Translations under genes and position numbers: made by a program | Part shown: piece by piece, positions 18,276-27,599 of the stretch | Position numbering within the stretch: the first letter of the stretch is position 1 | Layout: every line of letters begins with the position of its first letter | Notes under the pieces: model-generated | The model's input: only the letters and a program-made list of their open reading frames with translations | Databases searched by the model: none | What the model was told of the DNA's origin: nothing | Source of the DNA: an uncultured Arenicella sp. | GTDB taxonomy: Bacteria > Pseudomonadota > Gammaproteobacteria > Arenicellales > Arenicellaceae | NCBI GenBank assembly: GCA_937974565.1 | Contig: CALJWL010000060.1 | Coordinates: forward strand, 1 to 42,990 | Direction: 5' to 3' | DNA length: 42,990 nt

Positions 18276-20168
18276 ATGTCTACTGATTACGATTCTTCCG
18301 CTATTGAGGTGCTGACTGGGCTTGAGCCTGTGCGTAAGCGCCCCGGTATGTATACCAACACCGACCGCCCCAATCATTTAGTTCAAGAGGTGGTCGACAA
18401 CAGTGTGGACGAAGCTATTGCCGGCCACTGTAAAAAGATAGACGTCACCTTATATCAGGATGGTTCTGTTGAGGTGGTGGATAATGGGCGCGGCATGCCG
18501 ATTGATATACACCCTGAAGAAGGGGTGCCGGGTGTCGAAGTGATCATGACCCGATTACATGCGGGCGGTAAATTTTCTAACAAAAATTACCGTTTCTCAG
18601 GAGGGCTGCATGGGGTGGGCATCTCTGTGGTTAATGCATTGAGTAAGAATGTCGAGGTTTGGGTAAAACGTGGCGGGGTGGAATACAACATGTCTTTTGC
18701 CAATGGTGTTAAAACCAATAATCTTGAGAATATTGGCTCCGTAGGGCAGCGTAATACGGGCACCACCATTCGTTTTTGGCCCGATGAAACGTTTTTTGAT
18801 TCGCCCAAGGTGCATGCAGGGCACTTATGTCGTTTACTGCGTGCCAAAGCGGTTTTATGCCCAGGGTTAACGATTAATTTTGAAGACGAAGCAAAGCCTG
18901 ACAACAATCAGTCTTGGTATTACGAAGACGGACTCAAAGCCTACCTGTTAGGTGCGTTGGGAGACAATGAGCGAATTCCTGATGAAGGGTTTCAAGGTAA
19001 AGAAGGCGATGCCGACGAAGAAGTTGAATGGATTGTGGCTTGGTCGGCAGAAACCACTGAACTTATTACTGAAAGCTACGTTAATTTGATCCCGACTTCG
19101 CAGGGCGGCACACACGTTAACGGACTGCGTTTGGGCTTAACTGAAGCCATCAGAGAGTTTTGCGATTTTCGTAACCTACTGCCCAAGGGTGTAAAGCTGT
19201 CGCCCGATGATGTTTGGGCGCAATGCCAGTATGTGTTGTCGGTGCGGATGAAAGACCCTCAATTTTCTGGGCAAACTAAGGAGCGACTGTCATCGCGTGA
19301 AATTTCATTATTTATTTCGACCAAGGTAAAAGACGCGTTTGCTTTATGGCTCAATGCCAATCTTGAAGTAGGCGAACGCATTGCCATGGTTGCCATTGAA
19401 AATGCGCAAAGCCGTTTGAAGTCAGCGAAAAAAATCACGCGTAAAAAGATAACATCAGGCCCAGCATTGCCTGGCAAACTGGCTGATTGTTCCAGCGAAG
19501 ACATTGATGTGACCGAACTATTCTTGGTTGAAGGTGATTCGGCCGGAGGGTCGGCTAAGCAAGCGCGTAATCGTGAGACGCAGGCGATCATGCCGCTGAG
19601 GGGTAAAATTTTGAATACTTGGGAGGTTGAGTCCGGTCAAGTGCTTGCCTCGCAGGAGGTGCATGATATTTCTGTTGCTCTTGGCGTTGACCCAGGTTCC
19701 GATAATTTAGACGGCTTGCGCTATGGGAAAATTTGTATTTTGGCCGATGCTGACTCAGATGGTTTGCATATCGCTACGCTGCTTTGCGCCTTATTTGTAA
19801 AGCATTTTAGGACATTGGTAGAGGAAGGGCATTTATACGTTGCCATGCCGCCGTTGTACCGAATTGACGTGGCGAAGCAGGTTTATTATGCGTTGGATGA
19901 TGACGAACATGATCAAATTATTAAGCAAATCAAAGCGGAAAAACCGCGTGCTAAAATTGACGTTCAGCGTTTCAAAGGTTTGGGTGAAATGAACCCAGGT
20001 CAGTTGCGTGAGACGACCATGCAAGAAGGGAGTCGCCGTTTGGTGCAAATGACCATTGGCATGGGTGATGGCACGGCTAAGACCATGGATATGTTACTAG
20101 CAAAGAAACAGGTGCCTGCGCGGAAAACATGGTTAAGTAGCAAAGGCGATCAGGCTGAGTTGGGATAA
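18276..20168 (+). CDS. parE: DNA topoisomerase IV subunit B
   Basis: A 630-aa ATPase subunit of topoisomerase IV, the chromosome decatenase. Seen: the GHKL ATP site (EVVDNSVDEAIAGH, VVDNGRGMPIDIHPEEG, GGLHGVGISVVNALS), the QTKERLSSREIS stretch of the transducer, and the TOPRIM domain (LVEGDSAGGSAKQARNRETQ, DADSDGLHIATLL) ending RFKGLGEMNPGQLRETT. Its length equals E. coli ParE (630) and the sequence follows it closely throughout, which separates it from GyrB (about 800 aa). ParC is not in the window. The ATG at 18276 lacks a clear ribosome binding site. The stop overlaps the next gene by one base (TAATG). Confidence 0.97.
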   Translation: MSTDYDSSAIEVLTGLEPVRKRPGMYTNTDRPNHLVQEVVDNSVDEAIAGHCKKIDVTLYQDGSVEVVDNGRGMPIDIHPEEGVPGVEVIMTRLHAGGKFSNKNYRFSGGLHGVGISVVNALSKNVEVWVKRGGVEYNMSFANGVKTNNLENIGSVGQRNTGTTIRFWPDETFFDSPKVHAGHLCRLLRAKAVLCPGLTINFEDEAKPDNNQSWYYEDGLKAYLLGALGDNERIPDEGFQGKEGDADEEVEWIVAWSAETTELITESYVNLIPTSQGGTHVNGLRLGLTEAIREFCDFRNLLPKGVKLSPDDVWAQCQYVLSVRMKDPQFSGQTKERLSSREISLFISTKVKDAFALWLNANLEVGERIAMVAIENAQSRLKSAKKITRKKITSGPALPGKLADCSSEDIDVTELFLVEGDSAGGSAKQARNRETQAIMPLRGKILNTWEVESGQVLASQEVHDISVALGVDPGSDNLDGLRYGKICILADADSDGLHIATLLCALFVKHFRTLVEEGHLYVAMPPLYRIDVAKQVYYALDDDEHDQIIKQIKAEKPRAKIDVQRFKGLGEMNPGQLRETTMQEGSRRLVQMTIGMGDGTAKTMDMLLAKKQVPARKTWLSSKGDQAELG

Positions 20169-20695
20169 TGGCCAACTTGAAAAAGGGCTTGTATAAGCAT
20201 TATAAAGGCCCAATTTATAAAGTTTTGGATGTGGCAATGCACTCTGAGACGGAAGAGTTGATGGTGGTCTACCAAGCGTTATACGGTGATAAAGGGACGT
20301 GGGTGAGGCCTCTTTCGATGTTTGTCGAGCTTGTTTCAGCCCCCAACGCTAAAGCACAGTTAATGCCACGCTTTACACGCATAGAGCCGCAAACAGAGGT
20401 CTTTGAAGTGGCCATTTTGAACATTAAAGCAGGCGAGCAAGAAGCCTTTGAATTGGCCTTTAGGCAAGCTCAGACGATTGTCAGTGGTATGCCTGGGTAC
20501 ATTTCACATAGTTTGAGCAAATGCTTAGAACGAATTGATCAATATTTATTATTGATCAATTGGCAAACGATTGAGGACCATGAGCAAGGTTTTCGTCGGT
20601 CTGCACAATACAACGAATGGAAAGCGCTGTTGCATCACTTTTATGAACCGTTTCCTGAGGTGGAACATTACCTTGAGTGTGCTTTAACGTATTAA
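20168..20695 (+). CDS. DUF1653 - ABM (antibiotic biosynthesis monooxygenase-like) fusion protein
   Basis: A 175-aa two-domain protein. Residues 1-58 are a DUF1653 domain (LKKGLYKHYKGPIYKVLDVA, then ALYGDKGTWVRPLSMF). Residues about 75-165 are a ferredoxin-like ABM/dimeric alpha-beta barrel domain (FEVAILNIKAGEQEAFELAF, INWQTIEDHEQGFRRSAQYN). DUF1653 usually stands alone as a small protein of about 70 residues with unknown function. ABM domains act in heme degradation, quinol oxidation or sensing. Start overlaps the parE stop (TAATG), so it is translationally coupled to parE. A perfect 12-bp inverted repeat lies inside its coding sequence at 20533-20561. Confidence 0.8.
   Translation: MANLKKGLYKHYKGPIYKVLDVAMHSETEELMVVYQALYGDKGTWVRPLSMFVELVSAPNAKAQLMPRFTRIEPQTEVFEVAILNIKAGEQEAFELAFRQAQTIVSGMPGYISHSLSKCLERIDQYLLLINWQTIEDHEQGFRRSAQYNEWKALLHHFYEPFPEVEHYLECALTY
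20533..20561. repeat. Perfect 12-bp inverted repeat inside the DUF1653-ABM gene
   Basis: AATTGATCAATA (20533-20544), loop TTTAT, TATTGATCAATT (20550-20561). Each arm also contains the 10-bp palindrome ATTGATCAAT, so the palindrome is repeated 17 bp apart. It encodes part of RIDQYLLLINW. Confidence 0.8.
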
Positions 20696-20714
20696 CTTCT
20701 ACATCTTAACCTTA

Positions 20715-20752
20715 CTTCGCGTAGCGAAGCATAAAAACTGACGCCTCAGTTT
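20715..20752. terminator. Tandem hairpins between convergent genes
   Basis: CTTCGC-gta-GCGAAG (20715-20729), then AAACTGA-cgcc-TCAGTTT (20735-20752) with A and T flanks. They sit between the stop of the DUF1653-ABM gene and the stop of the convergent exported protein gene, so they probably end both transcripts. The T-tracts are short. Confidence 0.5.
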
Positions 20753-20781
20753 AAAGGTGTCTTTACGCAGCATGCCTGATA

Positions 20782-21255
20782 TTAAAACTCCATAGGAGTG
20801 TCAGCGATTAGTTCTTGCTCCTCATCATGACCAGGCTCAACTTGTCGTCTTTTGGCCATAATGTCGATTTTATCTTTCAGATTGGGAGAAGCATAAAAGG
20901 TCATCTCGTCACCGGACCCATTCAGACGAATATACACTTTGAAGCGGCTGTCTATTTTTAAACCCATTGAACCTGCGCAATTTGGCTGGTTATTATGAGA
21001 AATGGTTCGTTGACTAAACACATAAAAACCATCGTTTCGGTATTTTTTCAGCTTGTAAGCTTTGCCCGCGATCTGCTCCCCGCTTTCAAGCAGCAGTTGT
21101 TTGTCGCTTAAAAACGTAAAGGTTTCCGAACACTTCAAACCATTGTCTACTTCCCAAACTCCAAGTTTTATATCGGCCTGAGCGAATGCCAAATTTGAAA
21201 AAGAAATTAAAACTAAAACAAGGAAAATCCTTGGCGTTACTTTAGCGTTATTCAC
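20782..21255 (-). CDS. Exported hypothetical protein, 157 aa
   Basis: I do not recognise the family. A signal peptide is clear: hydrophobic core FLVLVLISFSNLAF and a cleavage site AFA|QA near residue 25. The mature part looks beta-rich, starts IKLGVWEVDNGLKCSETFTF, and has two Cys (about 42 and 93) that could form a disulfide in the periplasm. The C-terminus is acidic (DEEQELIADTPMEF). The ATG is at 21255; the gene is monocistronic, convergent with the DUF1653-ABM gene. It begins the more AT-rich accessory stretch that extends to about 22.6 kb. Confidence 0.6.
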   Translation of the reverse strand: MNNAKVTPRIFLVLVLISFSNLAFAQADIKLGVWEVDNGLKCSETFTFLSDKQLLLESGEQIAGKAYKLKKYRNDGFYVFSQRTISHNNQPNCAGSMGLKIDSRFKVYIRLNGSGDEMTFYASPNLKDKIDIMAKRRQVEPGHDEEQELIADTPMEF

Positions 21256-21385
21256 CTACACTACACCATACTACTTAAGTGACAACCCATTGCCTAAACG
21301 CATCGTTATTATTATTTTTTTTAAGCGTTCTTCTAACTAACCTAACATTTTTAACAAAACTTGACAATGCACGATCCTCTTTCAT

Positions 21386-22525
21386 TCAAACTACTTGCCT
21401 AGAATTAGATTTACTAAACGTGTTTCTAACCCACGAATTCATTGGTGTCGAAAAGCAGCGCTCGACTAAATAGCCTAAAAGGCCTGATATAAACACGATA
21501 CCAATTAACCACACCCAAGAGTCGCTAAGGCTTATCTCGTATTTCCTAAATAGACTGATACCCGTAAACACAACAAAAACATGAGTTAAATAAATCTCAT
21601 AGCTCAGTCGACCATACATAATTATAGGGAATAGAAGCCTCCGAATTAGAGGCTGTAGTTGTTGTCTCACTGAAGCAACCAACATCAATCCGACACCGAC
21701 TGAAAGCAAGGTTTTATATAGGTAGTATTCACTCAAAATACTAAACGATGAACCTCTTTTCTCCATGAGAACAAATACAACTACAACGAAGCCAATAACT
21801 GAAAGAATTTGGGTAACTGTCTTTGATATTGCTTTTTTATGACTGACTAAAGCAAATAAGCAACCTATAGCGATTGAATCCATACACGAAAGATAAGCCT
21901 TGGTTTGCCATACCTTGTTTCCTTCTAAGAAAATTCTATTGAGTGGTCCAACCAAGATTAGGGCTATCAACGCTAAATACAGAACTTCCTTCCTCTTCGA
22001 GATTATACAAAGGAGGGGAAACGCAATATAGAACACTTCTTCTACGCTCAAAGACCAAAGAACATCCCAAGAAGGGGGTAGATACCCTTTCATTCCTTCG
22101 AGCCAATTTAAGTGAAAAGCTAATGCTGAAAACAAAGCTTCAGAGTAGCTGAATTTAGCATTAATCACATAACCCTTAACGCCAAAAAAATGCAGGGCTG
22201 TTAGTATCGTCAACAGGCCAATCAAGCAGGGCGCTATTCTTGCGAACCTGAACACATAAAACTGCTTAGCATTTATATTTTGTAGTTCTGAGTATCTGTT
22301 CAAAGACATCATTGTGATTATAAAGCCAGAGATAACGAAAAAGATTCTCACTCCTTCGTTTCCGCTTATAAATACAGCATTAATAAGTGGGGTCGGAATA
22401 TTCATCAGAAAATCCGCTTTTTCAAACGGAATTCTGATTTGGGTATGCCTAATGACAACAAGCAGAATAGCTACCCCTCTCAATATATCAATAATATCGT
22501 ATCTAGTGCTGGTGTTAATATGCAC
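21386..22525 (-). CDS. Acyltransferase-3 family membrane O-acyltransferase
   Basis: A 379-aa integral membrane protein with about ten hydrophobic helices. The N-terminus DIIDILRGVAILLVVIRHTQ carries the family R-x10-H pattern (R16 and H27), followed by GVRIFFVISGFII. These are diagnostic of the OafA/OatA/NodX group, which O-acetylates lipopolysaccharide O-antigen, peptidoglycan or other glycans. No C-terminal SGNH domain is present, so a partner or direct transfer is needed. The gene is clearly more AT-rich than its neighbours and lies next to an IS200 remnant, so horizontal acquisition is likely. ATG at 22525. The substrate is unknown. Confidence 0.82.
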   Translation of the reverse strand: MHINTSTRYDIIDILRGVAILLVVIRHTQIRIPFEKADFLMNIPTPLINAVFISGNEGVRIFFVISGFIITMMSLNRYSELQNINAKQFYVFRFARIAPCLIGLLTILTALHFFGVKGYVINAKFSYSEALFSALAFHLNWLEGMKGYLPPSWDVLWSLSVEEVFYIAFPLLCIISKRKEVLYLALIALILVGPLNRIFLEGNKVWQTKAYLSCMDSIAIGCLFALVSHKKAISKTVTQILSVIGFVVVVFVLMEKRGSSFSILSEYYLYKTLLSVGVGLMLVASVRQQLQPLIRRLLFPIIMYGRLSYEIYLTHVFVVFTGISLFRKYEISLSDSWVWLIGIVFISGLLGYLVERCFSTPMNSWVRNTFSKSNSRQVV

Positions 22526-22617
22526 AATGGTTCCTTACGTTAATCGGTATTTGTTTGATGTGATTTGTGGCTTTTATTTTGGGCCGCGTCGCTTTTAAAA
22601 TACGTTTGGTTGGTCTA

Positions 22618-22836
22618 TGAATACTTCGGCGGTATCTAAATCATCATGTGGACATAATCCGGCATTAAGTGCCCCTCTTCAATCAAACTTTCTTTTTGTT
22701 TAGCTAACCGGTGGAATACCTCACCTAACTCTTTACGAATGTGACCGAACAGCATTTTACGTCTGAACTTCAGGATAAAAACAATGTGGTACTTACACTC
22801 CCAACGAGTGTGGCTTAAACTATTTACTTGTCTCAT
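22618..22836 (-). pseudogene. Decayed IS200-type transposase (HUH) fragment
   Basis: This is the N-terminal part of an IS200/IS605-family TnpA, beginning MRQVNSLSHTRWECKYHIVF at 22836. Three lesions are visible. The catalytic HUH motif expected as DHVHMM reads DYVHMM (His to Tyr). The next codons read ATT TAG ATA CCG CCG, so a Ser codon (TCG) has become TAG. After IPPKYS the frame stops again and all homology to the rest of the enzyme, including the catalytic Tyr helix, is lost. The copy is inactive. Upstream codons to 22890 extend the frame but are not part of the transposase. Confidence 0.8.
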
Positions 22837-23276
22837 AGTCTCCTCTGTAGTGCGGTGCTTGGCAGACTGTGGGGCTTCTGGAATTGTCAAACTGTTACAG
22901 CCTCGGCAATATGTCAGTTCAAGTCTGGATTTTTACAGCTAACGCCCATTTGGGTGCGTCTTTTACACTCTTATTTCGGTCAGTGTGGGCCTTGCGCTGG
23001 TATGAAGCGTTTTCTCTCAGTCCTTTATAAGCTTGGTTCGGTTGCTTAGGTTTGCGCAGATGGTTTTCATTTGCGTGTCATGTTCGATCGCTTGTAAGCT
23101 ATTTTCACGGCCAAGCCCCACTGCTTATAGCCATCAAACGGCACTTCAGGTGGTGTGTGTCAAACGGTTCAGCCCAAGCACGGTGTTCGTATTGGCCATT
23201 TATGTCACTGGCTTGGGTTTCTAAAGGGCTGTTGGCGAATAAAACGCCGAAGTTACCATGACCTTTACGGCCTATT
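22837..23276. other. 440-bp stretch without a convincing gene
   Basis: Several overlapping short frames exist on both strands but none has a ribosome binding site, a recognisable domain or a length above 75 codons. A small bulged hairpin followed by T's (about 22940-22965, acgcccatttgggtgcgtc) could be a weak terminator. The stretch gives an impression of a recurrent non-coding block seen in marine gammaproteobacteria, but I cannot verify that from memory alone. It lies between the IS200 remnant and an unknown gene. Confidence 0.4.
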
Positions 23277-23798
23277 CTAACCGTGTTGTTCCAGTGCTGG
23301 ATCTTGGTCATTTTGCTTGATTTCATCCAGCTTCACCCCCGATGCTTGTGCATAGGCTATGGGGTCTAAATACATCAGTTTGACAGAGGACAGCCCCGGA
23401 GCCAGTTGGCGAAAGCTGCATACCATAATGTTGACGCTGTCTTGTGATTTCAATATTCCTGGGATGTTAAACATGAGTTCGCCGGTGGAACTGCTCATGG
23501 TGTTAATGCTTTCATGTTCTGTCAAACGTTGATGTATTCCCAATAGCATCATTGCCAAGCCTTTTCTGAACTTACCGAAATTAAGCTTCCCCACATGCTC
23601 AGAGCCGTCTAATTCTAATTCGCAAAACACTTCACCGGCTTTTCCCATCTCGAACTTCATTAATGGCATGCGCTTGCCATCGCTTAATTCGTTAAACAGT
23701 GCTTTTGCGTGGTCACGGGGCTCCACGAAAAACCGGTGGTTGAGGTTGGTTTTGATTGCTTCCAGCACCATCTCGGACTTTAAGTTTACTTGACTCAT
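23277..23798 (-). CDS. Hypothetical protein, 173 aa
   Basis: I do not recognise this protein. It is soluble (no signal peptide or membrane helix) with an alternating alpha/beta look: an N-terminal helix (MVLEAIKTNLNHRFFVEP), a strand pair around GKAGEVFCELELDGSEHVGK, a hydrophobic helix FRKGLAMMLLGIHQRL, and an acidic/Gln-rich end. Codon use resembles the core genes nearby and the start ATG at 23798 is followed by a normal-length open frame, so it is probably real. Its neighbours (an IS remnant region downstream, ilvC upstream) give no functional clue. Confidence 0.55.
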   Translation of the reverse strand: MSQVNLKSEMVLEAIKTNLNHRFFVEPRDHAKALFNELSDGKRMPLMKFEMGKAGEVFCELELDGSEHVGKLNFGKFRKGLAMMLLGIHQRLTEHESINTMSSSTGELMFNIPGILKSQDSVNIMVCSFRQLAPGLSSVKLMYLDPIAYAQASGVKLDEIKQNDQDPALEQHG

Positions 23799-24021
23799 GA
23801 GGGTATTTTTCTGCTGCGGTGTCTGAATTAGGGTTGATACTTGTTGATATTCTAAGCCATTGCCATTGGAAATTACTATTCTAGTTACTTTATCGGTGTG
23901 TCAGGTAAATTGAACAGTCAAAACAGGCGAGGCACGTTGAACTGAAAAACGCTTGCTCTGAGTGCAACACAAACGGCCAATTTTGCATTTTTGATAACCA
24001 TTGCTTAAATTAAGAAGGCAT

Positions 24022-24056
24022 AAAAAAAGCCAGCTGCATAACGCAAGCTGGCTTTA
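24022..24056 (-). terminator. Intrinsic terminator of ilvC
   Basis: AGCCAGCTTGCGTTATGCAG and its continuation on the minus strand form a seven-pair GCCAGCT/AGCTGGC stem followed by seven T's (arms 24029-24035 and 24046-24052). It lies about 20 bp past the ilvC stop. The gap from there to 23799 shows no gene. Confidence 0.85.
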
Positions 24057-24077
24057 ATTTAGAATGTGAGAGCCGCT

Positions 24078-25556
24078 CTAAACAATGGCTTTCATGCCGT
24101 GCATGTGGCTTCTCAACTCTTCGCCGATCTGTTCAACAAGGTGGCTGCGTATTTCATGATTAACGTTAACCAACAGAGCGTTATCGACGCTGGTGTTGTC
24201 AAGATTCAAGCCCTTGCCGATATCAGATGCGGTAATGTTTGGCATGATCTTTTCGGCTAATAAGGGTCGTGCCGCTTGATCGAATAAATAGCAACCATAC
24301 TCGGCCGTATCTGATATCACCACGTTCATCTCATACAACTTCTTGCGCGCAATGGTGTTGGCAATAAGCGGTGTTTCATGCAGTGATTCGTAGTAGGCCG
24401 ATTCTTCGATAATGCCTGCTTCAACCATGGTCTCAAATGCCAGCTCAACCCCTGCTCGAATCATGGCGACTAGGAATATTCCGTTATCGAAATACTCTTG
24501 TTCTGGGATTTCTTGATCGGTTAGCGCTTGCTTTTCGAAGTTGGTTTCAAGGGTTTCAGCACGCCACGCCAGTAAGTTAGCGTCATCATTATCCCAGTCA
24601 GCCATCATCGTGCTGGAGAATTCGCCAGACATGATGTCGTCTTGATGCTTTTGAAATAATGGGCGCAATACGTCTTTTAATTCTTCGGATAACTCGTAAG
24701 CACGAATCTTAGCTGGGTTGCTAAGGCGGTCCATCATATTGGTAACGCCACCATGCTTAAGCGCTTCGGTGACCGTTTCCCAACCGTATTGAATTAACTT
24801 GGCCGCATAACCGGGTTCAATACCCTCTTCGACCATTTTATCGAAGCCTAATATGGCCCCCGTTTGTAACATGCCGCAAAGAATGGTTTGTTCTCCCATC
24901 AGGTCTGATTTTACTTCAGCAATGGGTGATGATTGCAACACGCCAGCTCTATGGCCGCCAGTGCCTGCCGCCAGTGCTTTAGCAATATCAAGGCCGTCCC
25001 CATTAGGGTCATTTTCTCGATGCACGGCAATCAATGTTGGCACACCAAATCCGCGTACAAATTCATTTCGTACTTCAGAGCCAGGGCATTTAGGGCACAT
25101 CATTACGACCGTGATGTCCTTATTGATTTGCATGCCTTCTTCAACTAGGTTGAAGCCGTGTGCGTAGTCTAAGCACGCTCCGGATTTCATTAGCGGCATT
25201 ACCGCTGATACTACGGCCGTATGTTGTTTATCGGGTGTCAAATTCATGACGATATCAGCGGTAGGTATTAACTCTTCGTAGGTGCCGACAACAAAACCGT
25301 TTTCGGTGGCGTTTACGTATGATTGGCGTTTTTGTTCAATGGCCTCAGCACGTAATGCATAGCTAACATCCAGACCAGAATCTTTCAAACATAAGCCTTG
25401 GTTTAGACCTTGAGCGCCACAGCCAATAATGACGATTTTCTTGTCTTTAATGTAATCAACACCGCTAACGAATTCATCGCTATTCATGAATCGGCATTTA
25501 CCGAGTTCTTCTAACTGCACACGAAGTGGCAACGTATTAAAGTAATTAAGGCGCAC
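24078..25556 (-). CDS. ilvC: Ketol-acid reductoisomerase (class II, NADP+)
   Basis: Converts 2-acetolactate or 2-aceto-2-hydroxybutyrate to the dihydroxy acid in branched-chain amino acid synthesis. The long class II form is seen: NADPH Rossmann motif [12 protein letters not shown], then [16 protein letters not shown], and a duplicated knotted domain with [12 protein letters not shown] and [21 protein letters not shown] chose the GTG at 25556, which has GGAG six bases upstream and gives 492 aa, matching E. coli (491, MANYFNTL). A longer frame from a TTG at 25598 adds 14 residues but lacks a ribosome binding site. Single gene with its own terminator; no ilvY regulator is adjacent. Confidence 0.96.
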   Translation of the reverse strand: MRLNYFNTLPLRVQLEELGKCRFMNSDEFVSGVDYIKDKKIVIIGCGAQGLNQGLCLKDSGLDVSYALRAEAIEQKRQSYVNATENGFVVGTYEELIPTADIVMNLTPDKQHTAVVSAVMPLMKSGACLDYAHGFNLVEEGMQINKDITVVMMCPKCPGSEVRNEFVRGFGVPTLIAVHRENDPNGDGLDIAKALAAGTGGHRAGVLQSSPIAEVKSDLMGEQTILCGMLQTGAILGFDKMVEEGIEPGYAAKLIQYGWETVTEALKHGGVTNMMDRLSNPAKIRAYELSEELKDVLRPLFQKHQDDIMSGEFSSTMMADWDNDDANLLAWRAETLETNFEKQALTDQEIPEQEYFDNGIFLVAMIRAGVELAFETMVEAGIIEESAYYESLHETPLIANTIARKKLYEMNVVISDTAEYGCYLFDQAARPLLAEKIMPNITASDIGKGLNLDNTSVDNALLVNVNHEIRSHLVEQIGEELRSHMHGMKAIV

Positions 25557-26170
25557 TTTGGGCTCCAAGTTTTGTAAGTTTCCAGAAAAGGTGTGCAATT
25601 TTAAAACAAACCGCTAATTCATGTCTCAAAAATAAGCGATTAATCCGGTTAATTTGCCGCAGACAATAGGCTTTTTTGTACATTTTACGGTTATAGCTCT
25701 GGTTTTTGTTGCACTAACCCATTGATCGTGGCTTTAAGGCGTTAAATTTTTGCTGTTCTATAAATTTCTTTTTGAGTGATGTAGTGTGAGTGTGAGCAAA
25801 GTCTGTCACCTTTATTCGATTGTAACCATCGGTGTTTCAGAAATTGCAGCAGTTTGTGGTTTTGTTTCGCAAGAGTAAATTAACGTTGGTAGGCAAGTTC
25901 TAAACATAGTTTAGAGGCTAACTTATGTCGGTTTAAAAGATGAATTGAGTGGCCGAACATGAAAACCTCAGCGGGGATCAGGGGCCTGCTTTGCTAACAT
26001 GTGATAGTGTAGGTACTTACATTCACAGCGGTGTATATTTGGTTTCAAGCGGTTTTATTTAACACGACGGTTTCACTCCCTTGTTATACGTTGATGTGTC
26101 TTTGTTCAGCGTTACAATCGTGCTTTGCGTTACCGTAGCACTTAACTCAACTGACTCGTTAGAAAGATCA
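25557..26170. other. Divergent intergenic region between ilvC and sdaA
   Basis: About 610 bp without a gene that I can support; it should hold both promoters. Near the sdaA side a near-palindrome TGTAGGTACTTACA (26008-26021, 12 of 14 positions symmetric) could be an operator. A frame open from TTG 26081 to the sdaA ATG is best read as untranslated leader, since SdaA homology begins only at 26171. Otherwise nothing is seen. Confidence 0.4.
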
Positions 26171-27547
26171 ATGAATATCAGCGTATTTGACCTTTTTACT
26201 ATTGGCATTGGCCCATCCAGTTCTCACACGATTGGGCCAATGCGTGCCGCGAACGCGTTTTTAAAGCGGATAGAAAGCACGGGCATTAGTGCTAAGTTAT
26301 CTCGGCTCAAAATTGATCTATATGGGTCACTGGGCGCGACTGGTCGAGGCCATGGAACGGATGTCGCGGTATTATTGGGCCTGCAAGGTGAAATTGCTGA
26401 GCAGGTCGACGTGGATCAGGTCGACAGTATGGTTGCTAACATTCGCTGTAACAAACAATTGCAAGTGTTGGGCCGTACTATTGTCTTTGATGAATCGAAT
26501 GATCTGATTTTGCATCGGTATGACGCGTTACCACAGCACAGTAATGGTGTGGTTTTTTGTGCGATCTCAGAAGACGGCAAGCCATTACTTGAACAGACCT
26601 ACTTCTCGGTGGGGGGTGGTTTTGTATTGACTTTGGAAGAAATAGAAAACCCTCAGCCTGAAGTCGACGCAACGACATTGCCTTACGCATTTGATTCGGC
26701 TGAAGAGTTGGTTGCTCTTTGTACAAAACACAAACTTAGCATCAGTGACTTGATGTTAGAGAATGAGAAAGCTTGGCGTAGTGAGGCTGAAATTAAGCAA
26801 GGTTTACTTGAGATTTGGCAAGCGATGCGTGACTGCGTAAATCGAGGTTGTCAAAAAACTGGCATTTTACCGGGGGGGCTGGGCGTAAAGCGTCGTGCCC
26901 CACAGCTTTATCAGAGTCTCTGTAACAACCCTGAGGCCAGTTTAAAAGACCCATTAACAGTGATGGACTGGGTAAATTTATACGCCCTTGCCGTGAATGA
27001 AGAAAACGCCGCTGGCGGTAAAGTGGTTACCGCTCCGACCAATGGCGCGGCGGGCATTGTGCCAGCGGTACTTCATTATTACGTCCGTTTTGTTCCCGGT
27101 GCGAACGAAGATGGGATCATTCGGTTTTTGTTGACCGCCGCGGCTATTGGTAGCTTATTTAAGAAAAATGCTTCTATATCCGGTGCTGAAGTGGGTTGTC
27201 AAGGTGAAGTAGGTTCGGCTTGTTCTATGGCCGCCAGCGGGCTTGCTGAGGTGTTAGGCAGTTCACCTAATCAAGTAGAAAATGCTGCAGAGATCGCCAT
27301 GGAGCATAATTTGGGTTTGACCTGTGACCCAGTTGGTGGGTTAGTGCAAGTGCCGTGTATTGAACGTAATGCCATGGCCGCTGTAAAAGCAATCAATTCG
27401 GCTCGTTTGGCTGGCCGGGGTGATGGCTCACACTTTGTCTCTTTAGATAAAGTGATTCAAACCATGCGAGATACTGGGGCTGACATGCAAACTAAATACA
27501 AAGAAACCTCGTTGGGAGGCCTAGCAGTAAACGTCATCGAGTGCTGA
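26171..27547 (+). CDS. sdaA: L-serine ammonia-lyase (iron-sulfur)
   Basis: A 458-aa single-chain L-serine deaminase that converts serine to pyruvate and ammonia using a [4Fe-4S] cluster. The N-terminal beta domain begins [20 protein letters not shown]. The alpha domain holds [34 protein letters not shown] and [19 protein letters not shown], where the conserved Cys residues bind the cluster. I place the start at ATG 26171, which gives the family length (E. coli SdaA is 454); the frame is open further upstream from a TTG at 26081, but those 30 hydrophobic codons are not family sequence. Monocistronic, convergent with lexA. Confidence 0.94.
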   Translation: MNISVFDLFTIGIGPSSSHTIGPMRAANAFLKRIESTGISAKLSRLKIDLYGSLGATGRGHGTDVAVLLGLQGEIAEQVDVDQVDSMVANIRCNKQLQVLGRTIVFDESNDLILHRYDALPQHSNGVVFCAISEDGKPLLEQTYFSVGGGFVLTLEEIENPQPEVDATTLPYAFDSAEELVALCTKHKLSISDLMLENEKAWRSEAEIKQGLLEIWQAMRDCVNRGCQKTGILPGGLGVKRRAPQLYQSLCNNPEASLKDPLTVMDWVNLYALAVNEENAAGGKVVTAPTNGAAGIVPAVLHYYVRFVPGANEDGIIRFLLTAAAIGSLFKKNASISGAEVGCQGEVGSACSMAASGLAEVLGSSPNQVENAAEIAMEHNLGLTCDPVGGLVQVPCIERNAMAAVKAINSARLAGRGDGSHFVSLDKVIQTMRDTGADMQTKYKETSLGGLAVNVIEC

Positions 27548-27599
27548 CATGGCTTTTGCTAATGCACTTTTGATGCCGTGAGAGCGCGTTTGAAAAAGA

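Noticed and set aside
22828-23326. Four overlapping short frames (63-73 codons)
   Set aside because: No ribosome binding sites and mutually overlapping; treated as non-coding.
25557-25598. N-terminal extension of IlvC from TTG
   Set aside because: No ribosome binding site; the GTG at 25556 has GGAG and gives the family length.
26081-26170. N-terminal extension of SdaA from TTG
   Set aside because: The 30 codons are hydrophobic but not family sequence; homology starts at ATG 26171.
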